Below are positions 33,860 through 42,418 of a stretch of DNA of 64,000 nucleotides, in pieces. Numbering within the stretch: the stretch's first letter is position 1; the number at the start of each line of letters is the position of its first letter. A program made the translations under genes and the position numbers. This DNA comes from Streptomyces sp. LUP30 (GTDB taxonomy: Bacteria; Actinomycetota; Actinomycetes; Streptomycetales; Streptomycetaceae): assembly GCF_001746365.1 (NCBI RefSeq), contig NZ_MJAJ01000041.1:1-64000 (forward strand), given 5' to 3'. Below the pieces are notes generated by a model. That model ran no database searches and was not told the origin of the DNA. It saw nothing but the letters and a program-made list of their open reading frames with translations.

Positions 33860-34795
33860 TCAGCCCAGCGCGCGCAGTCCCGGCACCAGTGTCACGAGCA
33901 CCGGGATCACCGGAACCAGCGAGGCCGCCGCCGTCAGTCGCAGCCTGCGGGCCGCGGTGAGCCGGTCGGGTGCGGTGAGCAACCGGTCCACACGCTGCGG
34001 GAGATGGGCCCGGGGGGCGGGGGAGGGGCCGAACACGCCCCGGCCCTCGTTGAGTTCGACCAGGGCCAGCGCGGTGGTCAACCGGCCGAAGCGGCGCGAG
34101 GCCATGTCGTCGGCGGACAGTTCGACCAGCCGGTGCATCTCGCCTTGGAACGCGGTGAACACCGCAACCCGCGGGAACCCGGTGGCCAACGCCGTCGAAC
34201 AGTGCAGCAGCCAGTCGTGCCGCGCCTGGGCGTGTCCCTGCTCGTGGGCGAGCACGGCATCCAGCTGACGTCCTTTCAGGCGACGCAACGTGCCGGTGCT
34301 CACGACCAGTCGGGGCGGCGAACCCGCCAGCCACCACGCCTCGGGCCGCTCGCCCTCCAAGACCAGCAGGCTTGCGGGCGTGGCCCCCTCGCCCGGCAAC
34401 AGCGGCGCTCGCAGGCTGAGTTCGGCGGTCCGGGACCTGCGGCGGGTCCGGCTGCGGAGCACCTCCCGGACCAGCATCGCCCCGCTCCACAGTCCGCCGC
34501 AGGCGAGCGCCACCGCGGTCGCCGGGGCCCACGGGCCGGTCGCGCCCAGTGCGTACGCCTCCACCACAGCCCTCGGGGCCGGGGCGAAGAGCTCCCCGCG
34601 CACCGCCTGCCAGGCGGCCGCCGCGCTGAGCGTCATCGACAGCGCACAGCACAGCAGGACCGCGGCGACCGCGCACTGCCACGCCCAGAGGGCGATCACC
34701 GGTTCGCGGTCCGGCCAGTCGGCCCGGGCGATCAGCCGGGGGGCGACCACGGCGGTCAGCGCGCCGAACAGCAGCAGGACCGCGGGGACCATCAT
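33860..34795 (-). CDS. M56-family (BlaR1/MecR1-like) membrane metallopeptidase
   Basis: 311 aa. Membrane helices at the N-terminus, about residues 35-60 and 85-105, and the C-terminus bracket a cytosolic zinc-protease domain with HEQGH in LDAVLAHEQGHAQARHDW and a downstream ELSADDMA glutamate motif. In BlaR1/MecR1 this protease inactivates a BlaI/MecI repressor; no BlaI-type gene or penicillin-sensor domain is here. ATG 34795 has AAGGTG 7 nt upstream. It follows the DUF5134 gene on the same strand. Confidence 0.9.
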   Translation of the reverse strand: MMVPAVLLLFGALTAVVAPRLIARADWPDREPVIALWAWQCAVAAVLLCCALSMTLSAAAAWQAVRGELFAPAPRAVVEAYALGATGPWAPATAVALACGGLWSGAMLVREVLRSRTRRRSRTAELSLRAPLLPGEGATPASLLVLEGERPEAWWLAGSPPRLVVSTGTLRRLKGRQLDAVLAHEQGHAQARHDWLLHCSTALATGFPRVAVFTAFQGEMHRLVELSADDMASRRFGRLTTALALVELNEGRGVFGPSPAPRAHLPQRVDRLLTAPDRLTAARRLRLTAAASLVPVIPVLVTLVPGLRALG

Positions 34796-34879
34796 GGGCA
34801 GCACCTTATGAGCGGCGCACCGCTCGGGAGTACGACTTCCGTCGGCGAAGTGACGCAGGCCACGCCCCGGATCCCGGGA

Positions 34880-35422
34880 TCACATCGTCAGCAGCATGGC
34901 GAGCATGCCGATGCCCATCGACAGACGACACGCCCGCGCCACTTCGGGCCGGTCGCCCCAGGCGACGGCGGCCCCGCCCGCGCCGGCGGCCGGCAGCAGC
35001 CGCACCCCCGCGAGGAGGACGTAGCCGGTGAAGTACGCCAGCAGCGCACCCGTCAGCAGCGGGACTCCCGAGCCGCCGTGTCCGTGGGCGTGAGCGGGCG
35101 TGCCGGCCATCACCGCCGACATGTACACCATCGCCCCGGCGCCCACCAGATGATGCAGATGATGTGCCCCGGCCCGAGCCGACCACAGCGCCCGCAGGGC
35201 CGCCGCGCCGAAGACCACGGCGTAAGCGGGCCACGCCCAGGCCGGTGGGGTGAACACGGCCGGCGGCACGGCCATCGCGGCCATCCCGAAGCCCATCAGC
35301 GCCTCGCCGCCCGCGGCTCTGCGCTGTTCCTCGACCCCGCTGCGCATCCGCAGCAGGCAGTAGGCCCCGGTCGCCGCGCACAGCGCGACCAGCAGCCAGC
35401 CGGGCGAAGCCGGTCCGTGCAC
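34880..35422 (-). CDS. DUF5134 membrane protein
   Basis: 180 aa, about five to six hydrophobic helices, with HHLHHLVGAGAMVYMS and AHAHGHGG giving clustered histidines that could bind metal. Function unknown. GTG 35422 has GGGGAGG 5 nt upstream, a better fit than GTG 35428. It precedes the M56 peptidase by 84 nt; the two are often neighbours in Streptomyces as I recall. Confidence 0.85.
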   Translation of the reverse strand: MHGPASPGWLLVALCAATGAYCLLRMRSGVEEQRRAAGGEALMGFGMAAMAVPPAVFTPPAWAWPAYAVVFGAAALRALWSARAGAHHLHHLVGAGAMVYMSAVMAGTPAHAHGHGGSGVPLLTGALLAYFTGYVLLAGVRLLPAAGAGGAAVAWGDRPEVARACRLSMGIGMLAMLLTM

Positions 35423-35544
35423 GCGCACCTCCCCGCTCGACGTTCACCGACCGCTCGGCGTCCACCGTCGTGGGATGCGATGCCCACGCCGTGCCGCGCG
35501 CATGCGGGCGCAAGGGTGTACGCGGGGAGCATGCGACGGGACGG

Positions 35545-35590
35545 CTAATATTTCACGAGTAAAACACATGCTAAATTGATGCACATGAGC
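35545..35590. promoter_or_regulatory. AT-rich divergent promoter, leaderless FUSC start
   Basis: An unusually AT-rich patch. TAAATT (35572-35577) fits a -10 and ends 7 bp before ATG 35585, with TTTCAC near 35551 as a weak -35 and TAATAT at 35547. No ribosome site precedes the ATG. Partial dyads here could be the MarR operator. Confidence 0.5.
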
Positions 35591-37297
35591 AGTGCGACCC
35601 CCCAGCGCCCCCGCCCCCGACACCGAGCGCGGCACCGGCCCGAACCCCGAAAGCGCCCCGCTCTCCGGCTGCCGCTCGCCGGCGTCCTGCGGCTCGGCCG
35701 CCCCTCGGACATCTGGTTCAAGCCCGCACTGAGCGTGATCGCCGCGGTCGCCCCGCCGAACCTGATCCTGCTGACCCTCGGGCGGCTGGACCTGGCCATG
35801 TACACGATGGCCGGATCCCTGTGCGCCCTCTACGCCCACAACCGCCCTTACGCGGCCCGGGCCCGTGTGCTGGCCGGGGTGGTGCTCGGCATGACCGGCG
35901 GCCTGGCCGTCGCCCTGGTCGCCGCCTCGCTCACCGCGTCCCCCGTCGCCCTGGTCACCGTCGGCGCGCTCCTGGCGGCCGCTCAGAAGGCCCTGTGCGA
36001 CGCGACCCGCCTCGGGCCGCCCGCCAACGTCGTCCTCACCTTCATCAGCTCCGCCTCGCTGTTCGTGCCGCAGACCCTCGACCGGGTCCCCGGCCATCTC
36101 GGGCTGGCTCTCGCCGCGGGCGGCTGGGCCTGGCTGATCGGCATGGCGCCCGGACTGGCGCGCCCGCACGGTCCCGAGCGACGCGCCACCGCGCACGCCC
36201 TGAACGCGGCCGCCGCCCGCGTCGACGCGCATGCGGCGGGCGAAGGCGAAGGCCGGACCCGCGCCGCCGCGGCCACCGCCGTGCACGCCGCCTGGAACAC
36301 CCTCCTGTCGGCCCGTGCCGGGGAGACGCGCCGAGGGCTGGAGCGGCTCGTCGTGCGGGCCGAGATCGCCCTCGCCGCCCCCGCCGACACCGATCCGGCC
36401 CGGCTGCGCGACTGGGCCCGCGATCTGCGCGGCACCGCACCCGTCCCGTGCCCCGACGACCTCGTCGACGACGACGAACTCATCGGCGTCGACGCCGAAG
36501 CCGCCGCCGACCGAACGCCGTTGAGGCGCCGTCTCGGCCCCCTCGCGCCCATCGCGGCACGCACGGCCCTGGGCTGCGCCCTCGCCGGGTACGCCTCCCT
36601 CGCCCTCGGGGTCGGCCGCCCGTACTGGGCCCTGGTCACCGCGGCGTCCCTCTACCAGGCGAACGTCACCCTCACCTGGAGCCGCGCGGTTCAGCGCGTC
36701 GTCGGCAACCTCGTCGGCGTCCTCGCCTTCGCCGTGCTGGTCCCGCTCGCCCACCTCGCGCAGGCGGCCCTCGTCCTGGTCTGTCTCGCCCTCAACTTCG
36801 GCGCGGAGGCGCTGATCAGCCGCAACTACTGGCTAGGCAGTGTCTGCGTGACCCCGATGGCGCTGCTCATCACCGAGTTCGCTCAGGTCCAGGACCCGGG
36901 CCGGCTCATCGCCGAGCGGCTCGTGGACACCCTGGTCGGCGCCGTGGTCGGTTTCGCCGCCGCGGTGGCCGTCACCAACCGCCGGGCCGGCGACCGTCTG
37001 GAGAACGCCCTGACGGCGGTCGAACGGACCCGGGAGCACGCGGCCCGCCTGACGGCGGAGCCGCATCCGGCCGTCGGAGCTTTGGACGCGGCCCGCCGCG
37101 CCCTGGCCGCCGCCCTGGTCGATCTCCGCGCCACCGCCGACGCCGCGGCCGGCGAGTGGTGGCAGCGCGCCCTGCCGCAGGAGCGGGTCGTGACGGCCGA
37201 ACAGTCGGGACACCGTACGCTCGCGGCGACGGTACGGCGTCAGGGGCTGCTCCTGGACCGGGACGCGAGCGCGAGAGCGGAGGACGTACGGCGATGA
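35585..37297 (+). CDS. FUSC family membrane protein (second copy type)
   Basis: 570 aa. A basic 40-residue N-terminus, then two helix bundles (about 45-175 and 320-470) and cytosolic segments, as in FUSC/aromatic-acid exporters. Conserved pieces include GRPYWALVTAASLYQANVT and AEALISRNYWLGSVCVTPMALLI. It probably exports an aromatic or amphipathic compound. The start at ATG 35585 is inferred leaderless. Its stop overlaps the MarR start (ATGA), so they are coupled, and MarR is the likely repressor. Confidence 0.88.
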   Translation: MSSATPQRPRPRHRARHRPEPRKRPALRLPLAGVLRLGRPSDIWFKPALSVIAAVAPPNLILLTLGRLDLAMYTMAGSLCALYAHNRPYAARARVLAGVVLGMTGGLAVALVAASLTASPVALVTVGALLAAAQKALCDATRLGPPANVVLTFISSASLFVPQTLDRVPGHLGLALAAGGWAWLIGMAPGLARPHGPERRATAHALNAAAARVDAHAAGEGEGRTRAAAATAVHAAWNTLLSARAGETRRGLERLVVRAEIALAAPADTDPARLRDWARDLRGTAPVPCPDDLVDDDELIGVDAEAAADRTPLRRRLGPLAPIAARTALGCALAGYASLALGVGRPYWALVTAASLYQANVTLTWSRAVQRVVGNLVGVLAFAVLVPLAHLAQAALVLVCLALNFGAEALISRNYWLGSVCVTPMALLITEFAQVQDPGRLIAERLVDTLVGAVVGFAAAVAVTNRRAGDRLENALTAVERTREHAARLTAEPHPAVGALDAARRALAAALVDLRATADAAAGEWWQRALPQERVVTAEQSGHRTLAATVRRQGLLLDRDASARAEDVRR

Positions 37298-37983
37298 CGG
37301 CGACGCAGGGACGGGCAGCGGCCGGGGACGGGGCACGGAAGGGTTCCGCGGACGGCGACGGGAACGCCCCGGGCGGACGCCCCGCGACCGAGGACCCGAC
37401 CGCGACCGGCGACCCCACCGGCACCACCACCCGGGACCGGGCCGATGACGGCGTCCAGGCCGAGGACGGCGACCCGGCGAGGAACGACACGGTCGCCGCC
37501 GTCGTGCGGCAGTGGCAGACCGTCCGGCCCGACCTGGACACCGGCCCCATGGAGATCATCGGCCGGGTCAACCGCTGCGCCGCCCTGCTCCAGCAGGCCG
37601 AGGACGCGCCCCTGCGGGGAGTCGGACTGAGCCGACCCGAGTTCGACCTGCTCGGCGCGCTGCGCCGCACCGGCCACGAGCTGACCCCCGGCGAGCTGGC
37701 CCGCGAGACGTTCTCCTCCGGGGCCGCCGTCACCAAACGCCTCAAGCAGCTCACCGAGCGCGGCCTCGTGGAACGCCGCGGCGACACCCGCGACCGCCGG
37801 GTCGCGCACCTCCGCCTCACGGAAGCCGGCCGGGACCTCGTCGACGGCGTCCTGCCCGAGCAGCTCGCCTACGAGAGCGCGGTCCTGTCCGCCCTGGACG
37901 ACGGCAGCCAGGGTGAACTGGCGGATCTGCTGGGCGAGTTGCTCAGCCGACTGGAGGGACACATGCGGGCGCTGCGGGTCTGA
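37294..37983 (+). CDS. MarR-family transcriptional regulator
   Basis: 229 aa. Residues 1-65 are an acidic, Gly/Thr/Asp-rich disordered extension not usual for MarR proteins (about 140-160 aa). The winged helix follows: LSRPEFDLLGALRR, LTPGELARETFSSGAAVTKRLKQLTERGLVERR, and wing DTRDRRVAHLRLTEAG. ATG 37294 overlaps the FUSC stop by four bases. It is likely released by the exporter's substrate. A neighbouring VOC gene runs antisense into its 3' end. Confidence 0.93.
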   Translation: MTATQGRAAAGDGARKGSADGDGNAPGGRPATEDPTATGDPTGTTTRDRADDGVQAEDGDPARNDTVAAVVRQWQTVRPDLDTGPMEIIGRVNRCAALLQQAEDAPLRGVGLSRPEFDLLGALRRTGHELTPGELARETFSSGAAVTKRLKQLTERGLVERRGDTRDRRVAHLRLTEAGRDLVDGVLPEQLAYESAVLSALDDGSQGELADLLGELLSRLEGHMRALRV

Positions 37984-38751
37984 GCGGCGGGCTCGTCGAC
38001 GAGGGGCCGTCCCGCCGCGGACCGCGCCCGGCGGGTCCCGGAGCACGGCGATCCGCGGACCGTCCGGCACGGAGGTCGGTTCCATGAGGACGGCGCCGCC
38101 CGCCTCGACGGCCGTCCGCGTGCAGGCGTCGACGTCGGCCACCGCGAAGTACGGCAGCCAGTGCGGCGGCACCTCCGGCGGGAACTTCTCGTCCATCGTG
38201 ATCATGCCGCCGAAGTCGGCGCCGCCCACGCCCCACTGCACGTAGTTCTCCGAGGAGCCGACGGTCCAGCCGAACACGGTGGTGTAGAAGGTCTCCGCCC
38301 GCTCCGGCTCACGGGTCAGCAGCTCCACCCAGCCGAGCGAGCCGGGCGCGTTGAACAGCCCGGCGCCCGGGAAGGTCCGCGCCTGCCACAGCTGGAACGC
38401 GGCGCCGGCCGGATCCAGGGCGACGACGAAACGGCCCACGTCGAAGACGTCCATCGGACCGACCAGCACCTTGCCGCCGGCCTCCGTGACCAGCCGTGCG
38501 CTCACGTCCGCGTCGGTCACCGCGAACGACACGCTCCAGGCGCACGGCTGCGCCTGCTGATACAGGGGCGTGAGCGCGGCGACGGCGGTCTCGCCGAGAT
38601 GCGCGACCGTGTAGCCGCCCGCCTCCTGCCGCGGATCCGTCTGCGCGCGCCAGCCGAACAACTCCGCGTAGAACCGCTTCGCCTCCTCGAGGTCGCTGGT
38701 CCCCAGTTCGGCCCAGCAGGGCCCGCCGGGCACGGGCGCGTCGAGCTTCAT
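37984..38751 (-). CDS. VOC family protein with disrupted C-terminus
   Basis: Two tandem vicinal-oxygen-chelate (glyoxalase-like) modules of about 120 residues: WAELGTSDLEEAKRFYAELFGW, then WVELLTREPERAETFYTTVFGW. Similarity holds to RIAVLRDPPGA (about 38020). The expected closing beta strand and stop are absent; the frame stays open to 37240, antisense through the whole MarR gene, and ends after about 503 codons. The boundary given here is the MarR stop, not a real stop codon. ATG 38751 has GGAAGGAA upstream. Most likely a recent C-terminal lesion; the protein may be longer or non-functional. Confidence 0.65.
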
Positions 38752-39008
38752 GACGTTCCTTCCGACGAAGGGGACCCCTTCCAGCACGCTAAGCCTCGCC
38801 CCGGACCGAGGCATCCGCTGACCGCGACAGCCCGAGATCCCCTCGGTCGGGAAGGGCGGCAGGGGAGGGACGGCACGGGGGAGGGGCCCGGTGGCGCGGA
38901 GTCGGACCGGCGTGCGCCCGCGGAGCCGGAGACGGGATCTCCGACCCGGAGCGGCACCGATCCGCGTCCGCGGCGTCGCCCCTCGTCCGGGCCTCCCGCC
39001 GCGGTGGT

Positions 39009-39407
39009 TCAGATGCCCGGCCGGTACCGCATCGGATGGTCCGCGGGCACTTCCACCAGCACGATCGGGGTGCCGTCCGGGTCCGCGATCCACATCTCGA
39101 CCAGCCCCCACGGCTCCTTCACCGGGGGACGGACGATCTCGACCCCCTCGGCCCGCAGCTCGTCGTGCGCGGCCGTCACGTCGTCGACCTGCAGCCACAG
39201 CCGTACCGCGGGGTCGGGCGGCATCGGCGTCCCCGAGCGGCCGGAGAGCTCCAGAAAACCGCCGCCGAGGAAATAGACGACTCCGCGTTCCGGTCCCGTG
39301 CCGAACTCGCGGAAGACGGCCAGCCCCAGCCGCTCCCCGTAGAAGGCACGGGAGCGTTCGGGATCGGTGGGGCGGAGCAAGGTCCTACTGCTGAGTACAT
39401 GCACCAT
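39009..39407 (-). CDS. VOC family (glyoxalase/bleomycin-resistance-like) protein
   Basis: 132 aa, a single VOC module: LLRPTDPERSRAFYGERLGLAVFREFG, FLELSG, LWLQVDDVTAAHDELRAEGVEI and WGLVEMWIADPDGTPIVLVEVP, with a His near the start (MVHV) and Glu near the end as possible metal ligands. The substrate is not readable. It is upstream of the damaged two-module VOC gene on the same strand. Confidence 0.88.
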   Translation of the reverse strand: MVHVLSSRTLLRPTDPERSRAFYGERLGLAVFREFGTGPERGVVYFLGGGFLELSGRSGTPMPPDPAVRLWLQVDDVTAAHDELRAEGVEIVRPPVKEPWGLVEMWIADPDGTPIVLVEVPADHPMRYRPGI

Positions 39408-39480
39408 GCATCCTGACCCTACCGGCGCGGCGTTAGGCTCACCCGTGCCCCAGAGATGTCAGAGACCGGAGATCGCCCGC

Positions 39481-40020
39481 ATGGACACCGCCGCCACCGA
39501 CCTGACCTTCCGCGATGCCACCGCCGCCGACGTCGACGCCCTGGTCCGGCTCATCGAGTCCGCCTACCGCGGTGACTCCAGCCGGGCCGGGTGGACGACG
39601 GAAGCGGACATCCTGCAGGGGCAGCGGACCGACCCCGACGGCGTGCTCGCGGTCGTCGAGGCGCCCGACAGCAGGCTGCTCACGGTCGAGCAGGACGGCC
39701 GGATCGTCGCCTGCTGCCAGCTCGAGCACCGCGGCGACCACGCCTACTTCGGCATGTTCGCGGTCAGCCCCACGGCGCAGGGCTCCGGGCTCGGCAAGGC
39801 CGTCATGGCGCGGGCCGAGCGAGAGGCGCGCGAGGGCTGGGGCGTCGCCGAGATGCACATGACCGTGATCTCCGTTCGTGAGGACCTCATCGCCTGGTAC
39901 GAGCGCCGCGGCTACCGCCGTACGGGACGGATGACCCCCTTCCCGTACGGCGACGAGCGCTTCGGCATCCCGCAGCGCGACGACCTGCAGTTCGAGCTGC
40001 TGGTCAAGGAACTCGCGTGA
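39481..40020 (+). CDS. GNAT-family N-acetyltransferase
   Basis: 179 aa. The GNAT core shows strands ending YFGMFAVSPTAQGSGLGKAVMARAEREA, which is the acetyl-CoA-binding R/Q-x-x-G-x-G/A loop (QGSGLG), and the closing WYERRGYRRTG. It transfers an acetyl group from acetyl-CoA to an unknown amine. ATG 39481 is the family-consistent start. It converges on the glycerophosphodiesterase gene with a 16-bp gap. Confidence 0.92.
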   Translation: MDTAATDLTFRDATAADVDALVRLIESAYRGDSSRAGWTTEADILQGQRTDPDGVLAVVEAPDSRLLTVEQDGRIVACCQLEHRGDHAYFGMFAVSPTAQGSGLGKAVMARAEREAREGWGVAEMHMTVISVREDLIAWYERRGYRRTGRMTPFPYGDERFGIPQRDDLQFELLVKELA

Positions 40021-40036
40021 GCGCCGGGCCGGGTCT

Positions 40037-40720
40037 TCAGGCCGTGAAGCGGCCGGTGCGCCTGATCTCGGGGTAGTCGGTGGTCGCGCCGTCGAGTTCG
40101 AAGGCGCGGACGAGCCGCAGCTGGTCCTGGGTGTTGACCACCCAGCCGATGATCCGCAGGTCGCGCTTGCGGGCCTCCTCGACGATCTCCAGCGTGAGGC
40201 GCCTGAGGTTGAGGCAGAGCGTGGCGGCCCCGGCGGTCACCGCCCGGTCCACGATGTCGAGGCCGTAGCGGCTGCCGATGAGCGCGGTGCGCACCCCGGG
40301 GACCAGCCGCCCGATCTCCGCGACGGCCTCGTCGTGGAAGGAGGACACCTCCACCCGCTCCACCAGGTCCCGGGCGTGCATCACCTCGGCCAGCGCCCGT
40401 GCCGCCTGGACGTCCTTGATCTCGGCCTGCAGCGGTGAGCGCACGGCGTCCAGGACCTCCTCGAAGACCGGCACGCGCTCCCCGTGGCCCGCGTCGAGGG
40501 TCCGCAGCTCGGCGAGGGTCTGCTCGGCGATGGCCCCGGCGCCGTCGGTCGTGCGGTCCACGTCGGGGTCGTGCATGACCACGAGCGCGCCGTCCTTGCT
40601 CAGGTGCAGATCGAGTTCGATGGTGTCGAGGCCGGCCTGCTCGGCGGCGACGAAGGAACGCAGGGTGTTCTCGGGCTCGACGCCCATCACTCCGCGGTGA
40701 CCGATGGTGAGGAAGTTCAA
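40037..40720 (-). CDS. Glycerophosphodiester phosphodiesterase family protein
   Basis: 227-aa GDPD TIM barrel. GHRGVMGVEPENTLRSF gives the catalytic His-Arg and Glu-Asn-Thr motif, and DTIELDLHLSKDGALVVMHDPDVDRTTDG supplies the metal Glu/Asp and second catalytic His. It hydrolyses glycerophosphodiesters to glycerol-3-phosphate and an alcohol. No signal peptide is seen. TTG 40720 is chosen because homologues start MNFLTIGHRG and GGAAACGAG lies upstream. Confidence 0.93.
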   Translation of the reverse strand: MNFLTIGHRGVMGVEPENTLRSFVAAEQAGLDTIELDLHLSKDGALVVMHDPDVDRTTDGAGAIAEQTLAELRTLDAGHGERVPVFEEVLDAVRSPLQAEIKDVQAARALAEVMHARDLVERVEVSSFHDEAVAEIGRLVPGVRTALIGSRYGLDIVDRAVTAGAATLCLNLRRLTLEIVEEARKRDLRIIGWVVNTQDQLRLVRAFELDGATTDYPEIRRTGRFTA

Positions 40721-40914
40721 GGCGCGACTCGTTTCCGTCGACGGCTGGGCCGGGGGGAGCACGTGAGCCGACGGCCGTGGGCCGGCCAGGACATGCGTGC
40801 GTCCTCGGAGTTCCCTACCCGCCCTGCCCGCGCGGAAGCGTCGCCCTTCCGGTGTCCGGCAGGAAAAAGTGCGGTGAAGATGCGAACACGCAGGATAATT
40901 TCCCGAAGGTCCAC

Positions 40915-40960
40915 TTGCTGGAGGAAACCTCGTATGCATACGGTGTGCTGACGCGAGGTT
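40915..40960 (+). promoter_or_regulatory. Promoter of the DUF6421 operon with nested dyads
   Basis: TTGCTG (40915-40920), 18-bp spacer, TACGGT (40939-40944). The palindrome GTATGCATAC (40932-40941) overlaps the spacer and -10, and AACCTCG (40926-40932) is inverted at 40954-40960 (CGAGGTT). A strong site for a repressor. Confidence 0.55.
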
Positions 40961-40979
40961 CTCCAGTGGAGGATGGGAC

Positions 40980-42377
40980 ATGACGGAAATTCTTGTGCAG
41001 GCAGCTACGGAGGATCGGGTTCCTCCGACGACCAGGGTGGTGGAGCACCCGGCGTGGCGCGTGCTCAAGGATGCCGTGGAAGCGATCCGGCCCTGGCAGG
41101 CCAAGGACGGATCGATCGACTTCACGGCCGAGGACGCACCGCCGCGCACGGACGCCGAGCAGGCGGTCCAGCGGGTGATCGACGCCGTCGAGGAGCTCTC
41201 CCCGCTGCTCCCGCACGACGCCGACTACCACCGTGCCCTGGCGAAGGACCTGCGGGTCTGGGCCGACGGCGGCTTCGAGGTGCCGGACTTCCTCGACTCG
41301 CTGCTGGCCTTCCAGCCCGCGGCGAACCGTGCGGACGGCCTGCAGCACCTGGTCGTCTTCGCGATGTACACGCAGAACGGCAACCCGGACCGCAACCTGG
41401 AGGCGGTCGTGCTGCGCATGGTGTGGCCGGACTGGCTGGCCGAGCTGGAGCGCACGCGCTACGACAACCCGCTGTTCTGCGGCATCACCTTCGAGGACTT
41501 CACGGCTGGCTACGACACCAACTCGGCCGTGCTCTTCCCGGAGACCATCGCCGTCCGTGAAGCGCCGGAACGTTTCTCCTGGGGTGGCATCTTCTGCGAC
41601 CGTGAGGCGGCCCGCTTCCGCCGGGTCACCGACGCCGCCGTCGACGTGCTGGGCCTGGAGCTGCCCGAGGACATCGCCGCCATGGTCCACGACCAGAAGC
41701 GCTGCGAAGAGGCCTTCGTGCTCTGGGATATGATCCACGACCGCACCCACAGCCACGGCGACCTGCCCTTCGACCCGTTCATGATCAAGCAGCGCCAGCC
41801 GTTCTGGATGTACGGCCTGGAGGAGCTGCGCTGTGACCTCACCGCCTTCAAGGAGGCCGTGAAGCTGCAGGACGACGGCGTCCCGCAGGCCCGTGACGTG
41901 CAGTACGCGGTCCTCTTCGACCGCATGTTCCGCTTCCCCGTCACGGGCGAGCGCGTGCGCAACTACGACGGCCTCGGCGGCCAGCTGCTCTTCGCCTACC
42001 TGCACAAGCACGACGTCGTCCGCTGGACCGACAACAAGCTGCACATCGACTGGCAGCGCGCCCCGCAGGTCACCAACCAGCTCTGCGCCGACATCGAGCA
42101 GCTCTACCGGGACGGCATCGACCGCCCCAAGCTCGTCCACTGGTTCGCCGGCTACGAGCTGGTCTCGACCTACCTCGCGCCGCACCCGGGCTCCAAGTGG
42201 GCCAAGGGTCCCGACGCCCTGGACCTCGACCAGCCGCCCCGCAAACTCGTGGACGACGTGCTTCCGGACGAGTTTCCGCTGAGCATGTTCTTTGAGGCAC
42301 TGTCCAAGAAGCTGAAGAGCGTGATCGCCTCGACCCGGGGCATCACGGCGGACAGCGCCGAGCGGATCGCCGCGTGA
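40980..42377 (+). CDS. DUF6421 family protein
   Basis: 465 aa. I recognise it as the uncharacterised actinobacterial DUF6421 family. Striking conserved blocks are the aromatic-rich centre and HDRTHSHGDLPFDPFMIKQRQPFWMYGLEELRCDL, where the HxxxHxH arrangement with a later Glu resembles a metal site; this is inference. It has no signal peptide or helices. ATG 40980 follows GTGGAGGATGGGAC. The gene leads a tightly packed set: its stop overlaps a GTG of the SDR gene region and the aldolase gene follows. Function unknown. Confidence 0.85.
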   Translation: MTEILVQAATEDRVPPTTRVVEHPAWRVLKDAVEAIRPWQAKDGSIDFTAEDAPPRTDAEQAVQRVIDAVEELSPLLPHDADYHRALAKDLRVWADGGFEVPDFLDSLLAFQPAANRADGLQHLVVFAMYTQNGNPDRNLEAVVLRMVWPDWLAELERTRYDNPLFCGITFEDFTAGYDTNSAVLFPETIAVREAPERFSWGGIFCDREAARFRRVTDAAVDVLGLELPEDIAAMVHDQKRCEEAFVLWDMIHDRTHSHGDLPFDPFMIKQRQPFWMYGLEELRCDLTAFKEAVKLQDDGVPQARDVQYAVLFDRMFRFPVTGERVRNYDGLGGQLLFAYLHKHDVVRWTDNKLHIDWQRAPQVTNQLCADIEQLYRDGIDRPKLVHWFAGYELVSTYLAPHPGSKWAKGPDALDLDQPPRKLVDDVLPDEFPLSMFFEALSKKLKSVIASTRGITADSAERIAA

Positions 42378-42418
42378 GCGACCTGCGTACCGAGAACACT
42401 GCTCAGGAGGCGAGGAAC

